Positions 5,777 to 14,445 are shown, counted from the stretch's first letter. The stretch: 15,030 bases of DNA from CAZUQP01 sp964622455 (GCA_964622455.1 CAZUQP010000029.1:1-15030); one strand, 5' to 3'. Program-made: numbers and translations. Notes: generated from the letters alone by a model not told the origin.

Positions 5777-6114
5777 GCTGCTTTCTCCTGATAATCTCGC
5801 CAATTTTTTTGATAATGAATACTCAAAGAATAAAGCATCGGCCAGCTATAAATGCCCGTGTTATGCCCATCACTAAAAATAAATTTAACTGCGTAATGGC
5901 CGACCGGTTCAATCGCTAAAATATTGACATGTTCTTTGCCGGTGACAATTCTTTCATTGCCAATGCCGTGGCCGCGGACATCAGCAGAAGGTGAAAAAAC
6001 GCGTAAATACTCACAAGGCAGTAGAAAACGTTCTTGATTGTCAAAGATCACTTCGATCGTTCGAGAAACTTTATGCAAAATCATTTCTACTGGATAATGC
6101 GAAGGTACGGTCAT
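5758..6114 (-). CDS. DUF971 / gamma-butyrobetaine hydroxylase-like N-terminal domain protein
   Basis: The 118-residue protein is a single DUF971 domain, the fold found at the N-terminus of gamma-butyrobetaine hydroxylase and alone in many proteobacteria. The signature runs through LLPCEYLRVFSPSADVRGHG, GKEHVNILAIEPVGHYAVKF and SDGHNTGIYSW. Such single-domain proteins often sit next to hslU, as here, but their biochemical role is not established and the oxygenase catalytic domain is absent. Its ATG overlaps the hslU stop as ATGA (6111-6114). Its own end overlaps the rpiA start by 19 nt. Both overlaps indicate one transcript. It is not the partner domain of the PhyH-like oxygenase in any obvious way, although both families relate to 2-oxoglutarate oxygenases. 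Confidence 0.9.
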   Translation of the reverse strand: MTVPSHYPVEMILHKVSRTIEVIFDNQERFLLPCEYLRVFSPSADVRGHGIGNERIVTGKEHVNILAIEPVGHYAVKFIFSDGHNTGIYSWPMLYSLSIHYQKNWRDYQEKAAWTKNI

Positions 6115-7484
6115 AAAATATAACGGCTTAAATCTTCGTCCTTAATTAAATGCTCTAAATGCCTATCCACATATTCTGCATTAATTTCGACAACCTCCCC
6201 TTGACGATCAGACGCTTCATAAGAAACCTCTTCAAGCAAGCGCTCAAGAACAGTATGCAATCGTCTAGCGCCAATATTTTCTGTACGCTCATTCACATAC
6301 CATGCAACTTCTGCAATTCTTTTAACACCTTCCGGCAAAAATTTAACACTGACGCCTTCCGTCCCTAATAATGCAACATATTGTTCTGTTAATGATGCCG
6401 TGGGTTCTGTGAGAATGCGAACAAAATCGTCTGTGCTTAAGGCTTTTAATTCAACTCGAATCGGTAATCGGCCTTGTAATTCAGGAATTAGATCTGATGG
6501 TTTTGCAAAATGAAAGGCACCTGATGCAATAAATAAAATATGATCGGTACGTACCACGCCATATTTTGTCGATACAGTCGAACCTTCAATCAATGGCAGC
6601 AAATCACGCTGCACACCTTCTCGCGATACATCAGCGCCTGCATGTTCTGAACGTTTCGCAATTTTATCCACTTCATCCAAAAAGACGATGCCGTTTTGTT
6701 CGACACTTTCCAGTGCACGGGCTTTTAATGCTTCATTATCAATTAATTTTGACGCTTCTTCTTCCCGCAAAATTTTTCGTGCATCGACAATTTTTACTTT
6801 GCGATTTTTTTTCCGGTCGGTCGACAAATTTTGAAACATGCTTTGCAATTGATTGGTCATTTCTTCCATGCCGGGAGGCGCCATGATTTCAACACCAATG
6901 GGTGCCGCTGACACTTCGATTTCAATTTCTTTTTCATCAAGTTCGCCTTCGCGCAATTTTTTGCGAAAAAATTGCCGCGCACTGGAATCATCTTCCTTTA
7001 AAGGCTGCGGTTCGCCTGCAAAACTGGCGCGCGGTTCAGGGAGCAATGCATCCAAAATACGATCTTCAGCTGCATCTTCAGCGAGAGAACGCACTTTTGT
7101 CATTTCTTTTTCGCGCATCATTTTAATTGCCATGTCTGCCAAATCACGAATAATCGATTCGACATCACGGCCTACATAACCTACTTCAGTAAACTTGGTC
7201 GCCTCGACTTTAATGAATGGCGCATCAGCCAATTTTGCTAAACGCCTGGCGATTTCTGTTTTTCCAACGCCTGTCGGCCCAATCATTAAAATATTTTTTG
7301 GCATGATTTCATCGCGTAATTCATCTTGTAATTGCATACGCCGCCAACGATTACGCAAGGCAATAGCAACTGCTCGTTTGGCACCCGCTTGGCCGATAAT
7401 ATGTTTATCCAGTTCATTCACAATTTCTTTAGGTGTCATCTGGTGCACGGTATTTTGCGGAGGAGTTAATCGATTTTTTAACAT
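6111..7484 (-). CDS. hslU: ATP-dependent protease ATPase subunit HslU
   Basis: HslU (ClpY) is the AAA+ unfoldase of the HslVU protease, feeding proteins into HslV. Walker A is GPTGVGKT (69-76). The pore loop GYVG (102-105) grips substrate. An I-domain covers about residues 110-245. Walker B is IVFLDEVD (266-273). The arginine-finger region ELQGRLPIRVEL (335-346) and sensor 2 GARRLH (405-410) follow. The C-terminus ends DEDLSRYIL, the tail that docks into HslV. The protein begins about 15 residues before the usual MTPKEIV start; ATG 7484 has only a poor Shine-Dalgarno, and ATG 7439 also lacks one, so the N-terminus is uncertain. It lies 24 nt after hslV and overlaps the DUF971 gene by 4 nt. 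Confidence 0.97.
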   Translation of the reverse strand: MLKNRLTPPQNTVHQMTPKEIVNELDKHIIGQAGAKRAVAIALRNRWRRMQLQDELRDEIMPKNILMIGPTGVGKTEIARRLAKLADAPFIKVEATKFTEVGYVGRDVESIIRDLADMAIKMMREKEMTKVRSLAEDAAEDRILDALLPEPRASFAGEPQPLKEDDSSARQFFRKKLREGELDEKEIEIEVSAAPIGVEIMAPPGMEEMTNQLQSMFQNLSTDRKKNRKVKIVDARKILREEEASKLIDNEALKARALESVEQNGIVFLDEVDKIAKRSEHAGADVSREGVQRDLLPLIEGSTVSTKYGVVRTDHILFIASGAFHFAKPSDLIPELQGRLPIRVELKALSTDDFVRILTEPTASLTEQYVALLGTEGVSVKFLPEGVKRIAEVAWYVNERTENIGARRLHTVLERLLEEVSYEASDRQGEVVEINAEYVDRHLEHLIKDEDLSRYIL

Positions 7485-7508
7485 AAAATTATTATCGCCC
7501 TACTCAAT

Positions 7509-8042
7509 TTATAAGGATTCAATCGTAAAATAGTTATTCGTATAAATACAGACAGAGGCTGCGATACCTAATGATTTTTCAACAACAGTTTTCGCGTCTA
7601 AATCAGTATTTTCAAGTAATGCTTGCGCTGCAGATTTTGCATAAGCGCCACCCGAACCAATTGCAATCAAACTGTTTTCAGGTTCAATCACATCACCATT
7701 CCCTGTAATAATTAATGAACTTTTTGCATCAGCCACCGCAAGCAATGCCTCTAATCTGCGTAACATGCGATCCGTACGCCAATCTTTGGCGAGCTCAACC
7801 GCCGCACGCACCAAATTTCCTTGGTGGGTTTCAAGTTTCGCTTCAAATCGTTCAAATAACGTAAATGCGTCAGCTGTTCCACCCGCAAAACCTGCAATGA
7901 CTTTATTGTTATAAAGGCGGCGGACTTTGCGCGCATTCGATTTCATGACCGTATGCCCGTGAGTGACTTGGCCGTCACCGCCAATCACAACTGTGTCGTT
8001 GCGACGAACAGATAAAATAGTCGTACCGCGATATTGTTCCAA
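7509..8042 (-). CDS. hslV: ATP-dependent protease proteolytic subunit HslV
   Basis: HslV (ClpQ) is the proteasome-beta-like threonine peptidase of the HslVU complex. The precursor begins MEQYRG-TTILSVRR, so removal of the first six residues exposes catalytic Thr1. In mature numbering Asp17 and Lys33, needed for catalysis, are present. AGFAGGTADAFTLFE, VELAKDWRTDRMLRRLEALL, LIITGNGDVIEPE and IAIGSGGAYA match the family throughout, and the total of 177 residues is normal. The start is TTG at 8040-8042: GGAGG (8050-8054) sits 7 nt upstream. It is the first gene after an 84-bp gap that carries a heat-shock-type promoter, and it is followed by hslU. Confidence 0.97.
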   Translation of the reverse strand: MEQYRGTTILSVRRNDTVVIGGDGQVTHGHTVMKSNARKVRRLYNNKVIAGFAGGTADAFTLFERFEAKLETHQGNLVRAAVELAKDWRTDRMLRRLEALLAVADAKSSLIITGNGDVIEPENSLIAIGSGGAYAKSAAQALLENTDLDAKTVVEKSLGIAASVCIYTNNYFTIESL

Positions 8043-8049
8043 GGAAAAT

Positions 8050-8054
8050 CCTCC
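8050..8054 (-). promoter_or_regulatory. Ribosome binding site fixing the TTG start of hslV
   Basis: GGAGG on the minus strand lies 7 nt before the TTG at 8040-8042. It supports a TTG start rather than an internal one. Confidence 0.75.
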
Positions 8055-8067
8055 AGTTTAAAGGATA

Positions 8068-8095
8068 ATATGGGGATGAAATTCCCATTTACAAG
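8068..8095 (-). promoter_or_regulatory. Heat-shock (sigma-32 type) promoter of the hslVU genes
   Basis: On the minus strand, CTTGTAA (8089-8095), a 13-nt spacer and CCCCATAT (8068-8075) match the sigma-32 consensus CTTGAAA / CCCCATNT, with one mismatch in the -35 and none in the -10. It lies 25 bp upstream of the hslV TTG, leaving room for a transcript start near 8061 and the ribosome site. hslVU is a sigma-32 operon in E. coli, which supports the call. Sequence and spacing are seen; the sigma factor is inference from the consensus. Confidence 0.75.
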
Positions 8096-8126
8096 CTATT
8101 TCAAAGGGGGAAGTCATAACGCTGAA

Positions 8127-8672
8127 TTATTGCTTTTTGACAACACTTTCAATGCCCTTTTGCTGCAACCGTTTTTGGGCCAATTTGGCCTGTCTTTCTG
8201 TCGTATATCCTTTTCTTTGCACACTGTATACGGAAACATCTCCCGCTTCTATTTTAACAACCTCTGATTCCACCCCCGCCAAAAGCAAAGAAAGCCGGAA
8301 TTGATTTGCACTGACTTGATTTTTAAACACCCCTAATTGTAATACATACTGAGGCAAAGGTTCTTTTACCGCCAGAGGCATTTTTGGCAATTCCGTATAA
8401 AAATCAAAACGCACGGTATTTTCTTTGGCTGTAGAATCATGCGTGACCTGCAAGGGAAGTATTTTGGGATCTTCTGTTTTTTGAGCTTTCAAAAACCAGG
8501 CTGATATCTTTTCTTTAAAAGAGATATTCTTTTGATGTAAATGAAACCAGTAAAATACGATGCCCAGCAATAGTATGCTTAAAATAATGCGAATAAACAG
8601 CAAAGAGCGTCCGTCCTTTCGCTTGACGCTATGCTTATGCGTAAAAATATTTTTAGCATAATCTTTTGGCAT
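8127..8672 (-). CDS. SPOR-domain membrane protein, FtsN-like
   Basis: The 181-residue protein has a basic cytosolic N-terminus, one membrane segment at about residues 22-45, a linker, and a C-terminal SPOR domain at about residues 104-181 (LPQYVLQLGVFKNQVSANQFR and the closing AQKRLQQKGIESVV). SPOR domains bind denuded peptidoglycan at the division septum. The FDFYTELPKM stretch (89-98) before the domain is typical of gammaproteobacterial proteins encoded between argS and hslV. In E. coli ftsN lies beside hslVU, so this is the positional counterpart of FtsN, though shorter. The frame is open to 8762, but ATG 8672 overlaps the argS stop as TAATG, which fits translational coupling and a sensible N-terminus. 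Confidence 0.88.
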   Translation of the reverse strand: MPKDYAKNIFTHKHSVKRKDGRSLLFIRIILSILLLGIVFYWFHLHQKNISFKEKISAWFLKAQKTEDPKILPLQVTHDSTAKENTVRFDFYTELPKMPLAVKEPLPQYVLQLGVFKNQVSANQFRLSLLLAGVESEVVKIEAGDVSVYSVQRKGYTTERQAKLAQKRLQQKGIESVVKKQ

Positions 8673-10429
8673 TACATGCTTTCCGGTGCTGATACACCCA
8701 ATAACTTTAATCCATTTAAGAGAATTTGGCGAGTTGCTGCAATCAAACTTAATCGCGCACAACGCAACTCATTATTTTCAACTAAAAAAGAATGCGCATT
8801 GTAATAAGCGTGAAAATCATTGGCCACCTCCCTTAAATAATGCGTCAGTAAATGGGGCTCATACTGTTCGGCCGCCATTAAAACAACTTCTTGATACCGT
8901 GTTAAAGTACGCAGCAACTGCAATTCATGTTCCTCTGTCAACAAAGACAAGTGCGCCAATCCTGCCACCTGATCATATGTCATTTTCTTTTCTGCTAATT
9001 GCCGAAAAACACTCAAAATACGTGCATGGGCATATTGCACATAGTAGACCGGATTTTCGTTAGATTCTGATTTTGCTAAATCTAAATCAAAGTCCATGTG
9101 CTGCTCGCATTTTCTCATCACATAAAAAAAGCGTGCGGCATCTTTACCCACTTCATCGCGCAACTCCCGCAACGTGACAAAAGAACCACTGCGTGTGGAC
9201 ATTTGTGCTTGCTCGCCATTGCGATAAAGCGTCACAAATTGCATAAATAAATGCAGCCACTTTGAAGTATCCACACCCAATGCTTGCAAACCCGCTTGAA
9301 TACGAGGCACATAACCATGATGATCAGAACCAAAAATATTAATTGCCAAATCAAATCCACGCTTGAATTTATTGGCATGATAAGCTAAATCATTCGCAAA
9401 ATAAGTACGTACACCGTTAGCACGTTCTAGTACACGGTCTTTTTCATCGTGAAAATCGGTCGATCTAAACCACAACGCACCATCTTTCTCGTACGTGAAT
9501 CCTTTTTGCTGTAATGTCTTAATCATGTGATTAACATTATCCGTCCGCGTAAAAGCGCGTTCAGAAAACCAATGGTCAAACGTAACACCAAATTCTGCTA
9601 AATCTTCGCTAATATCCGCTAAAATATCATCTAACGCTCTATCAAAAACGCAATCGTAATTAGCATCTCCCAATAATTTTTTTGCGCGCGCAATCAATGC
9701 ATCGATATAAATTTCTTTATCGCCATCGGGCGCATCTAATGGCAATGTTTCAAAAAGAATTCGCGCGGGCACAACCAAGCGTTTGCCCTCTTGTTCTAAC
9801 AATTTGCGCGCAATAGAAATAATATATTCACCCTGGTAACCATTCGATGGAAAAATACCATTTTCACCGCACAAATTTAAATAACGCAGCCAAACACTCA
9901 CTGCAACAATATCCATTTGCCGGCCCGCATCATTCACATAATATTCGCGGTATACGTCATATCCGATCGTTTCAAGTAAATTTGCGATGACTGCACCATA
10001 AGCACCATGACGACCGTGTCCTACGTGCAAAGGCCCCGTCGGATTAGATGAAACAAATTCTACGATGATACGTTTTTTATTTCCGATATGACTGCGTCCG
10101 TAGTTTTCGCCTTTGACCAAACTTTCGGTAACAACATTATAAAATGTATCGTTTGTTAAGAAAAAATTGATAAACCCAGGCCCTGCTATTTCTACTTTTT
10201 TAATATTTTTAGAATGGGGCAGCGCCTTCATAATCATGGCAGCAATATCTTTCGGTTTACGCTTTAAAGGCTTTGACAGCATCAAAGCAATATTCGTCGC
10301 AAAGTCTCCGTGCTGTTGATCTTTAGTTGCATCTATTTGAAAACGCGGAATATCTGCCGGCAAATCACCGCTTTGTTGCAATTCTTGAATGGCCGTTTTA
10401 AGACATTGTTCAATCTGTTGTTTGCTCAT
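8672..10429 (-). CDS. argS: Arginyl-tRNA synthetase
   Basis: ArgRS charges tRNA-Arg with arginine in the cytosol; it is a class I synthetase. The N-terminal Add-1 domain (about 1-100) contains QHGDFATNIA. The HIGH-type motif is HVGH (135-138) within SSNPTGPLHVGHGR. The KMSKS position reads MSTRSG (410-415), the degenerate form common in ArgRS. The C-terminal DALR anticodon-binding domain spans about residues 460-585. At 585 residues it is a usual length. The ATG at 10427-10429 has only a loose GGAAAA upstream. It begins 14 nt after topA ends and shares one base with the SPOR gene start, so the genes are probably co-transcribed. Confidence 0.97.
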   Translation of the reverse strand: MSKQQIEQCLKTAIQELQQSGDLPADIPRFQIDATKDQQHGDFATNIALMLSKPLKRKPKDIAAMIMKALPHSKNIKKVEIAGPGFINFFLTNDTFYNVVTESLVKGENYGRSHIGNKKRIIVEFVSSNPTGPLHVGHGRHGAYGAVIANLLETIGYDVYREYYVNDAGRQMDIVAVSVWLRYLNLCGENGIFPSNGYQGEYIISIARKLLEQEGKRLVVPARILFETLPLDAPDGDKEIYIDALIARAKKLLGDANYDCVFDRALDDILADISEDLAEFGVTFDHWFSERAFTRTDNVNHMIKTLQQKGFTYEKDGALWFRSTDFHDEKDRVLERANGVRTYFANDLAYHANKFKRGFDLAINIFGSDHHGYVPRIQAGLQALGVDTSKWLHLFMQFVTLYRNGEQAQMSTRSGSFVTLRELRDEVGKDAARFFYVMRKCEQHMDFDLDLAKSESNENPVYYVQYAHARILSVFRQLAEKKMTYDQVAGLAHLSLLTEEHELQLLRTLTRYQEVVLMAAEQYEPHLLTHYLREVANDFHAYYNAHSFLVENNELRCARLSLIAATRQILLNGLKLLGVSAPESM

Positions 10430-10443
10430 AGGTGTTTTCCGGA

Positions 10444-12780
10444 CTAACTGCCTTCTTCCACCATCGGCTTACTAAAATCACACGGCTTATGCGGACAAAC
10501 TAATTCCGTCCCTTTTTTCTTGGTCACTTTGACAGTCAACATAGGCCAAGCGCATTTTGGACAGGTTTCTGCGACAGGTTCATTCCAGACTGCATATTTA
10601 CAATCAGGATAACGCTCACACGAAAAAAATATTTTTCCCATGCGTGATTTACGTTTTAGCATATGTCCTTTATGACATTCAGGACAATCAACGCCAGTAT
10701 CAGTCGGCTTATTGAGTGATTCAATATATTTACAATTGGGATAACTGCTGCACCCAATAAACTTTCCATAACGGCCTGTCCTTAATTGCAAAGGGCCGGC
10801 ACATTGCGGGCACACACGTCCTTCGACGACTTCTGCTGGCACGCTCACTGATTTATCCTCATCTACATTACGGGTATATTTACATTCAGGGTATGCAGTA
10901 CAACCCACAAAACGACTGTACCGTCCTAGTCGAATAGAAAGTGGTTTGCCGCAGTCAGGACATTTTTCATCAAGCGCCTCTTGCGTCACATCACTGCGTT
11001 TTACCGTTTCTAATACATCATCGACTTGATGTTTAAAGGGTTTCCAAAATTCATCTAGCAAAGGCACCCATTCTTTTTCACCGCGCGAAATTTCATCCAA
11101 CTCATCTTCCAATTTTGCGGTAAAATTATAATCGACATAGCGTGTAAAATGCTGCGTCAAAAATTTATTAACGATACGCCCTACATCTGTTGGACGAAAT
11201 CGTTTGTTCTCTAATATGACATATTCACGATATTGCAGCGTATAGATAATAGCAGCATACGTAGAGGGACGCCCAATACCATATTCTTCGAGTGTTTTAA
11301 TTAAAGTCGCTTCTGAATAACGCGGCGGCGGTTCTGTAAAATGCTGGTTGCACTTAATCCCTTGTAAATCGACAATATCGCCTTCTGTTAATGGAGGCAA
11401 TAGTCGCTCTTCTTCATTGTGATCTGTTTTATGATCATCAATGCCTTCTTGATAAACTAAAATAAATCCAGGATCAACGACCACTGATCCATTCGCACGA
11501 AATATTCCCTTGTCGCCACACGTTAAATCAACTGCAACGGTATCAATGGTTGCTGAAATCATTTGTGAAGCCATGGTCCGTTTCCAAATTAAATCGTACA
11601 AACGATATTGTTCGGGATTCAAAAAATCTTTCAACGAATCAGGCGTGCGTAAAACTGATGTCGGACGAATTGCTTCATGTGCTTCTTGCGCATTTTTCGC
11701 TTTCGTTTTATAAAGTCTAGGCTCTTCAGGAACATTATTTTTTCCGTACCGTTCGCCAATCAAATGACGAATCTCAGCAATGGCTTCTCCTGCCAAATTA
11801 ACGGAGTCGGTACGCATATAAGAAATTAAACCAACAGCGCCATTGCCAATGTTAATACCTTCATATAATTGCTGCGCAGTACGCATGGTGCGGTGTGCCG
11901 TAAATCCTAATTTACGCGCGGCTTCTTGCTGCAAAGTAGACGTAATGAAAGGGGCTGCAGGATTACGTTTACGTTGTTTTTTTTCAACTTTCGTGACGTG
12001 TAATTTACCGTTCGCTGCTTTTTCTAAATCGGCTTTAACTTGTTCTGCTTGTTCGCTGTTCGTAATAGAAAATTGTTCGAGTTTTTCATTTTTGTAATAG
12101 GTTAATTTTGCAGTGAATGCTTGATCATGTGCGAATGCATCCGCCCCAATATCCCAATATTCTTGGCTGACAAACTTCTCGATTTCTTCTTCACGCTCAA
12201 CAATCATGCGCAAAGCAGGGCTTTGCACACGGCCTGCTGATAAGCCGCGGCGTATTTTTCGCCACAATAAGGGAGATAAATTAAATCCGACTAAAAAATC
12301 CAATGCGCGGCGTGCTTGCTGCGCATTCACCAATTCCATTGAAATACCGCGGGGATGTTCAATGGCCGATTGCACAGCAGATTTGGTAATTTCATGAAAA
12401 ACGACACGGTGTACTTCTTTATTTTTAAGTACTTTTTTCTGTTTTAAGACTTCACATACATGCCAAGAAATGGCTTCGCCTTCGCGGTCAGGGTCAGTTG
12501 CAAGATAAAGCGCATCGGATTTTTTCATCGCATTCACGATGGCTGTCATGTGTTTTGTATTTTTTTCGATGAGTTCATACTTCATCGCAAAATCGTGTTT
12601 GGGATCAACCGCCCCTTCTTTCGGTAATAAATCCCGTACATGCCCATAAGAGGCAAGCACATCAAAACCTTTACCTAAATATTTTTTAATGGTTTTTGCT
12701 TTGGCGGGTGACTCAACAATAATTAAATTTTTTGTTTTCGCTTTTGTTTTAGCAGGAGACGCAGACTTAGATTTGGGCAT
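10444..12780 (-). CDS. topA: DNA topoisomerase I
   Basis: TopA is the type IA enzyme that relaxes negative supercoils through a 5'-phosphotyrosine link. Numbered from ATG 12780 (778 residues): the Toprim domain has VESPAKAKTI with Glu24 and DPDREGE (96-102); the active-site Tyr is Tyr321 in ISYMRTDS; GRPSTYA lies near 503-509. The C-terminus carries four Cys4 zinc ribbons from about residue 607 (CPDC...CTAYPEC, CPQC...CSSYPNC, CPEC...CERYPDC, CPKC...CPHKPC). The N-terminus is a Lys/Ala/Ser extension before the Toprim fold. Upstream in-frame TTG 12798 and ATG 12786 exist, but AAGGGA at 12790-12795 is 9 nt from ATG 12780 and only 3 nt from ATG 12786. It follows smg closely and precedes argS by 14 nt. 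Confidence 0.97.
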   Translation of the reverse strand: MPKSKSASPAKTKAKTKNLIIVESPAKAKTIKKYLGKGFDVLASYGHVRDLLPKEGAVDPKHDFAMKYELIEKNTKHMTAIVNAMKKSDALYLATDPDREGEAISWHVCEVLKQKKVLKNKEVHRVVFHEITKSAVQSAIEHPRGISMELVNAQQARRALDFLVGFNLSPLLWRKIRRGLSAGRVQSPALRMIVEREEEIEKFVSQEYWDIGADAFAHDQAFTAKLTYYKNEKLEQFSITNSEQAEQVKADLEKAANGKLHVTKVEKKQRKRNPAAPFITSTLQQEAARKLGFTAHRTMRTAQQLYEGINIGNGAVGLISYMRTDSVNLAGEAIAEIRHLIGERYGKNNVPEEPRLYKTKAKNAQEAHEAIRPTSVLRTPDSLKDFLNPEQYRLYDLIWKRTMASQMISATIDTVAVDLTCGDKGIFRANGSVVVDPGFILVYQEGIDDHKTDHNEEERLLPPLTEGDIVDLQGIKCNQHFTEPPPRYSEATLIKTLEEYGIGRPSTYAAIIYTLQYREYVILENKRFRPTDVGRIVNKFLTQHFTRYVDYNFTAKLEDELDEISRGEKEWVPLLDEFWKPFKHQVDDVLETVKRSDVTQEALDEKCPDCGKPLSIRLGRYSRFVGCTAYPECKYTRNVDEDKSVSVPAEVVEGRVCPQCAGPLQLRTGRYGKFIGCSSYPNCKYIESLNKPTDTGVDCPECHKGHMLKRKSRMGKIFFSCERYPDCKYAVWNEPVAETCPKCAWPMLTVKVTKKKGTELVCPHKPCDFSKPMVEEGS

Positions 12781-12789
12781 AAGCATGAT

Positions 12790-12795
12790 TCCCTT
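12790..12795 (-). promoter_or_regulatory. Ribosome binding site choosing the topA start
   Basis: AAGGGA on the minus strand overlaps the smg stop region. It is 9 nt from ATG 12780 and 3 nt from ATG 12786, so the inner ATG is preferred. Confidence 0.5.
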
Positions 12796-13262
12796 CAATG
12801 CAATACATCAAATGCGTCAGCTAAAATCATGTCTTGCAAAAGAGACAAGGCAGATTTCTTATCGGGTTGATTAAACAATACCATTAAAACAACCCATCTG
12901 ATTCGAGCCACATCTACTTCGCGAGATTCCAAAGCCATGACTCGATCAATCGCAACTTCCCGTGTCGACGGATCTAAAATACCTAACTGTTCGAGATAAA
13001 GCAAAAATCCTTTGCCCTCTACCCCTAAACGTTCACTTTCTTCCGGCAAATAATGCCGAATGGCTTGCGGCGTTAATTTGGAACCCGCAGAAATAATGGT
13101 TTGCATTTGGATTAAACCATCGAGCCAACTTAATGCGCGGTCAATCTCGTAACGATCAAAACCTACTTTTTCCAATTCCACCACAATGTCGGCATTGTCT
13201 GCTTTTAATGCCACATCTTGGTCCATATAGTTTTCAAAAAGAAACATCAATACTTCAAACAT
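12795..13262 (-). CDS. smg: Smg family protein (DUF494)
   Basis: Smg is a 155-residue cytosolic protein found beside dprA in many beta- and gammaproteobacteria; its molecular role is not settled. The N-terminus MFEVLMFLFENYMDQD, then VVELEKVGFDRYEIDRALSWLDGL, is the family signature. The rest is predicted mostly helical, with no membrane segment. ATG 13262 lies 9 nt after the dprA stop, with AGG close upstream. It sits between dprA and topA, the usual order in this group, which supports both the call and co-transcription. Confidence 0.93.
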   Translation of the reverse strand: MFEVLMFLFENYMDQDVALKADNADIVVELEKVGFDRYEIDRALSWLDGLIQMQTIISAGSKLTPQAIRHYLPEESERLGVEGKGFLLYLEQLGILDPSTREVAIDRVMALESREVDVARIRWVVLMVLFNQPDKKSALSLLQDMILADAFDVLH

Positions 13263-13271
13263 ACCTGCCTT

Positions 13272-14375
13272 TTATACGGGTATAACCCCTTCTCGTGCGT
13301 AACCGCCTGGAACGCTTTTTATATAACTCTTTAATTCTAAAGATAATAGCATGGAGGAAACCTCCGCTGCCGTCAATAAAGTCCGCGCGATAATAACATC
13401 CAGTGCGGTTACTTCATAACCAATTTGTGCTAATACTCGCTTTAATTCAGGGTCTAAGTCAACAGGTTCTTGTAACAAACCGGCTGGTGCTTTTTCTGCT
13501 GAAGGGGGATGAAAAAGCTTCAGTTCTTCCAAAATATCAGCAGTTGTTTCAACCAATTTAGCGCCTTCCCGGAGTAATTTGTGACAACCACGGGCCAGTG
13601 GATTATGGATGGAGCCTGGAATCGCAAACACTTCGCGATTTTGCTCAACCGCCAAACGCGCTGTGATTAACGATCCGCTTTTTAAAGCGGCTTCTACCAC
13701 TAATACTCCCAAACTTAATCCACTAATGATGCGATTGCGCATCGGAAAATGTGCGGCCTTAGGCGGTGTATTGGGAGAAAATTCTGAAAGAAGCGCGCCA
13801 TTTAATAAGATATCTTCTGCTAATTTTCGATTGGCTTCAGGATAAATATGGGAAAGTCCTGTTCCCAATACCGCAATGGTCTTGCCGGTTTCTAAAAGCG
13901 CGCCCCGATGACTTGCCGCATCAATACCCAACGCCAATCCACTGGTAATCACCAAATTGGCTCGCGATAATTCTCTTGCAAATTGTTCCGCTATTTCGAT
14001 TCCTCTTCTCGATGGATTGCGTGAACCGACGATTGCTAATTGTCTTTGCTGTAACAAATCAACATTTCCCTGCACATATAAAAGAATTGGCGCATCATAC
14101 ACTTCACGCAATAAGGGTGGATAATGAGAATCCGCCCAAGAAATCAATTGGCAATTATTTTTTTCTACCCAATGAAGATTTTTTTCGGCTGATTTAAAAT
14201 CAGGATGTTTGCATGCATGAATTTTTTTAGGCGTTAAACCGGCTTCCCGTAATTCTTTGGGTGATGCAGAAAAAATAGCATCAGGCGTTTGAAATATTTC
14301 TAACAAACGGCGCAAAGTCACAACACCCACGTCTGGTAATTCAGAAAGCGAAAGCCATTGAAGATAATCTTTCAT
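13272..14375 (-). CDS. dprA: DNA-processing protein DprA (Smf)
   Basis: DprA binds incoming single-stranded DNA during natural transformation and loads RecA on it. The 367-residue protein has an N-terminal helical region with helix-hairpin-helix character (about 1-60). A Rossmann-like domain follows: AIVGSRNPSRRG (114-125), ITSGLALGIDAASHRGAL (143-160), AVLGTGLSHIYP (168-179), SEFSPNTPP (197-205), FPMRNRIISGLS (210-221), VVEAALKSGSLITARLA (226-242) and VFAIPGSIHNPLARGCHKLL (249-268). A C-terminal winged-helix region ends the protein. All parts are present, so it is intact. ATG 14375 has AAGGA about 10 nt upstream. It heads the minus-strand cluster dprA-smg-topA; no clear promoter is visible in the short AT-rich leader before the sequence changes composition. 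Confidence 0.96.
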   Translation of the reverse strand: MKDYLQWLSLSELPDVGVVTLRRLLEIFQTPDAIFSASPKELREAGLTPKKIHACKHPDFKSAEKNLHWVEKNNCQLISWADSHYPPLLREVYDAPILLYVQGNVDLLQQRQLAIVGSRNPSRRGIEIAEQFARELSRANLVITSGLALGIDAASHRGALLETGKTIAVLGTGLSHIYPEANRKLAEDILLNGALLSEFSPNTPPKAAHFPMRNRIISGLSLGVLVVEAALKSGSLITARLAVEQNREVFAIPGSIHNPLARGCHKLLREGAKLVETTADILEELKLFHPPSAEKAPAGLLQEPVDLDPELKRVLAQIGYEVTALDVIIARTLLTAAEVSSMLLSLELKSYIKSVPGGYAREGVIPV

Positions 14376-14445
14376 GGGATTTTTATCCTTAAAATAAATA
14401 AATGATTTTTTTTTGAGATTATTTGTAACGCATGTTACGACGTGC
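14376..14445. other. AT-rich leader of dprA and probable sequence junction
   Basis: The first about 50 bases are AT-rich with a ten-T run (14404-14413), like the rest of the window. At about 14430-14445 composition switches sharply to GC-rich. A small inverted repeat, GTAAC-GCAT-GTTAC (14425-14438), lies at the switch. No gene is seen here. The abrupt change most likely marks a join between DNA from two organisms. Confidence 0.6.

Noticed and set aside
8043..8126. Terminator between the SPOR gene and hslV
   Set aside because: Only a 5-bp dyad is visible with no T-run; the gap is better explained by the heat-shock promoter.
14425..14438. Inverted repeat GTAAC-GCAT-GTTAC as a recombination or transposon end
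   Set aside because: Only 5-bp arms, no target duplication or transposase; the composition break is better explained by a chimeric join.
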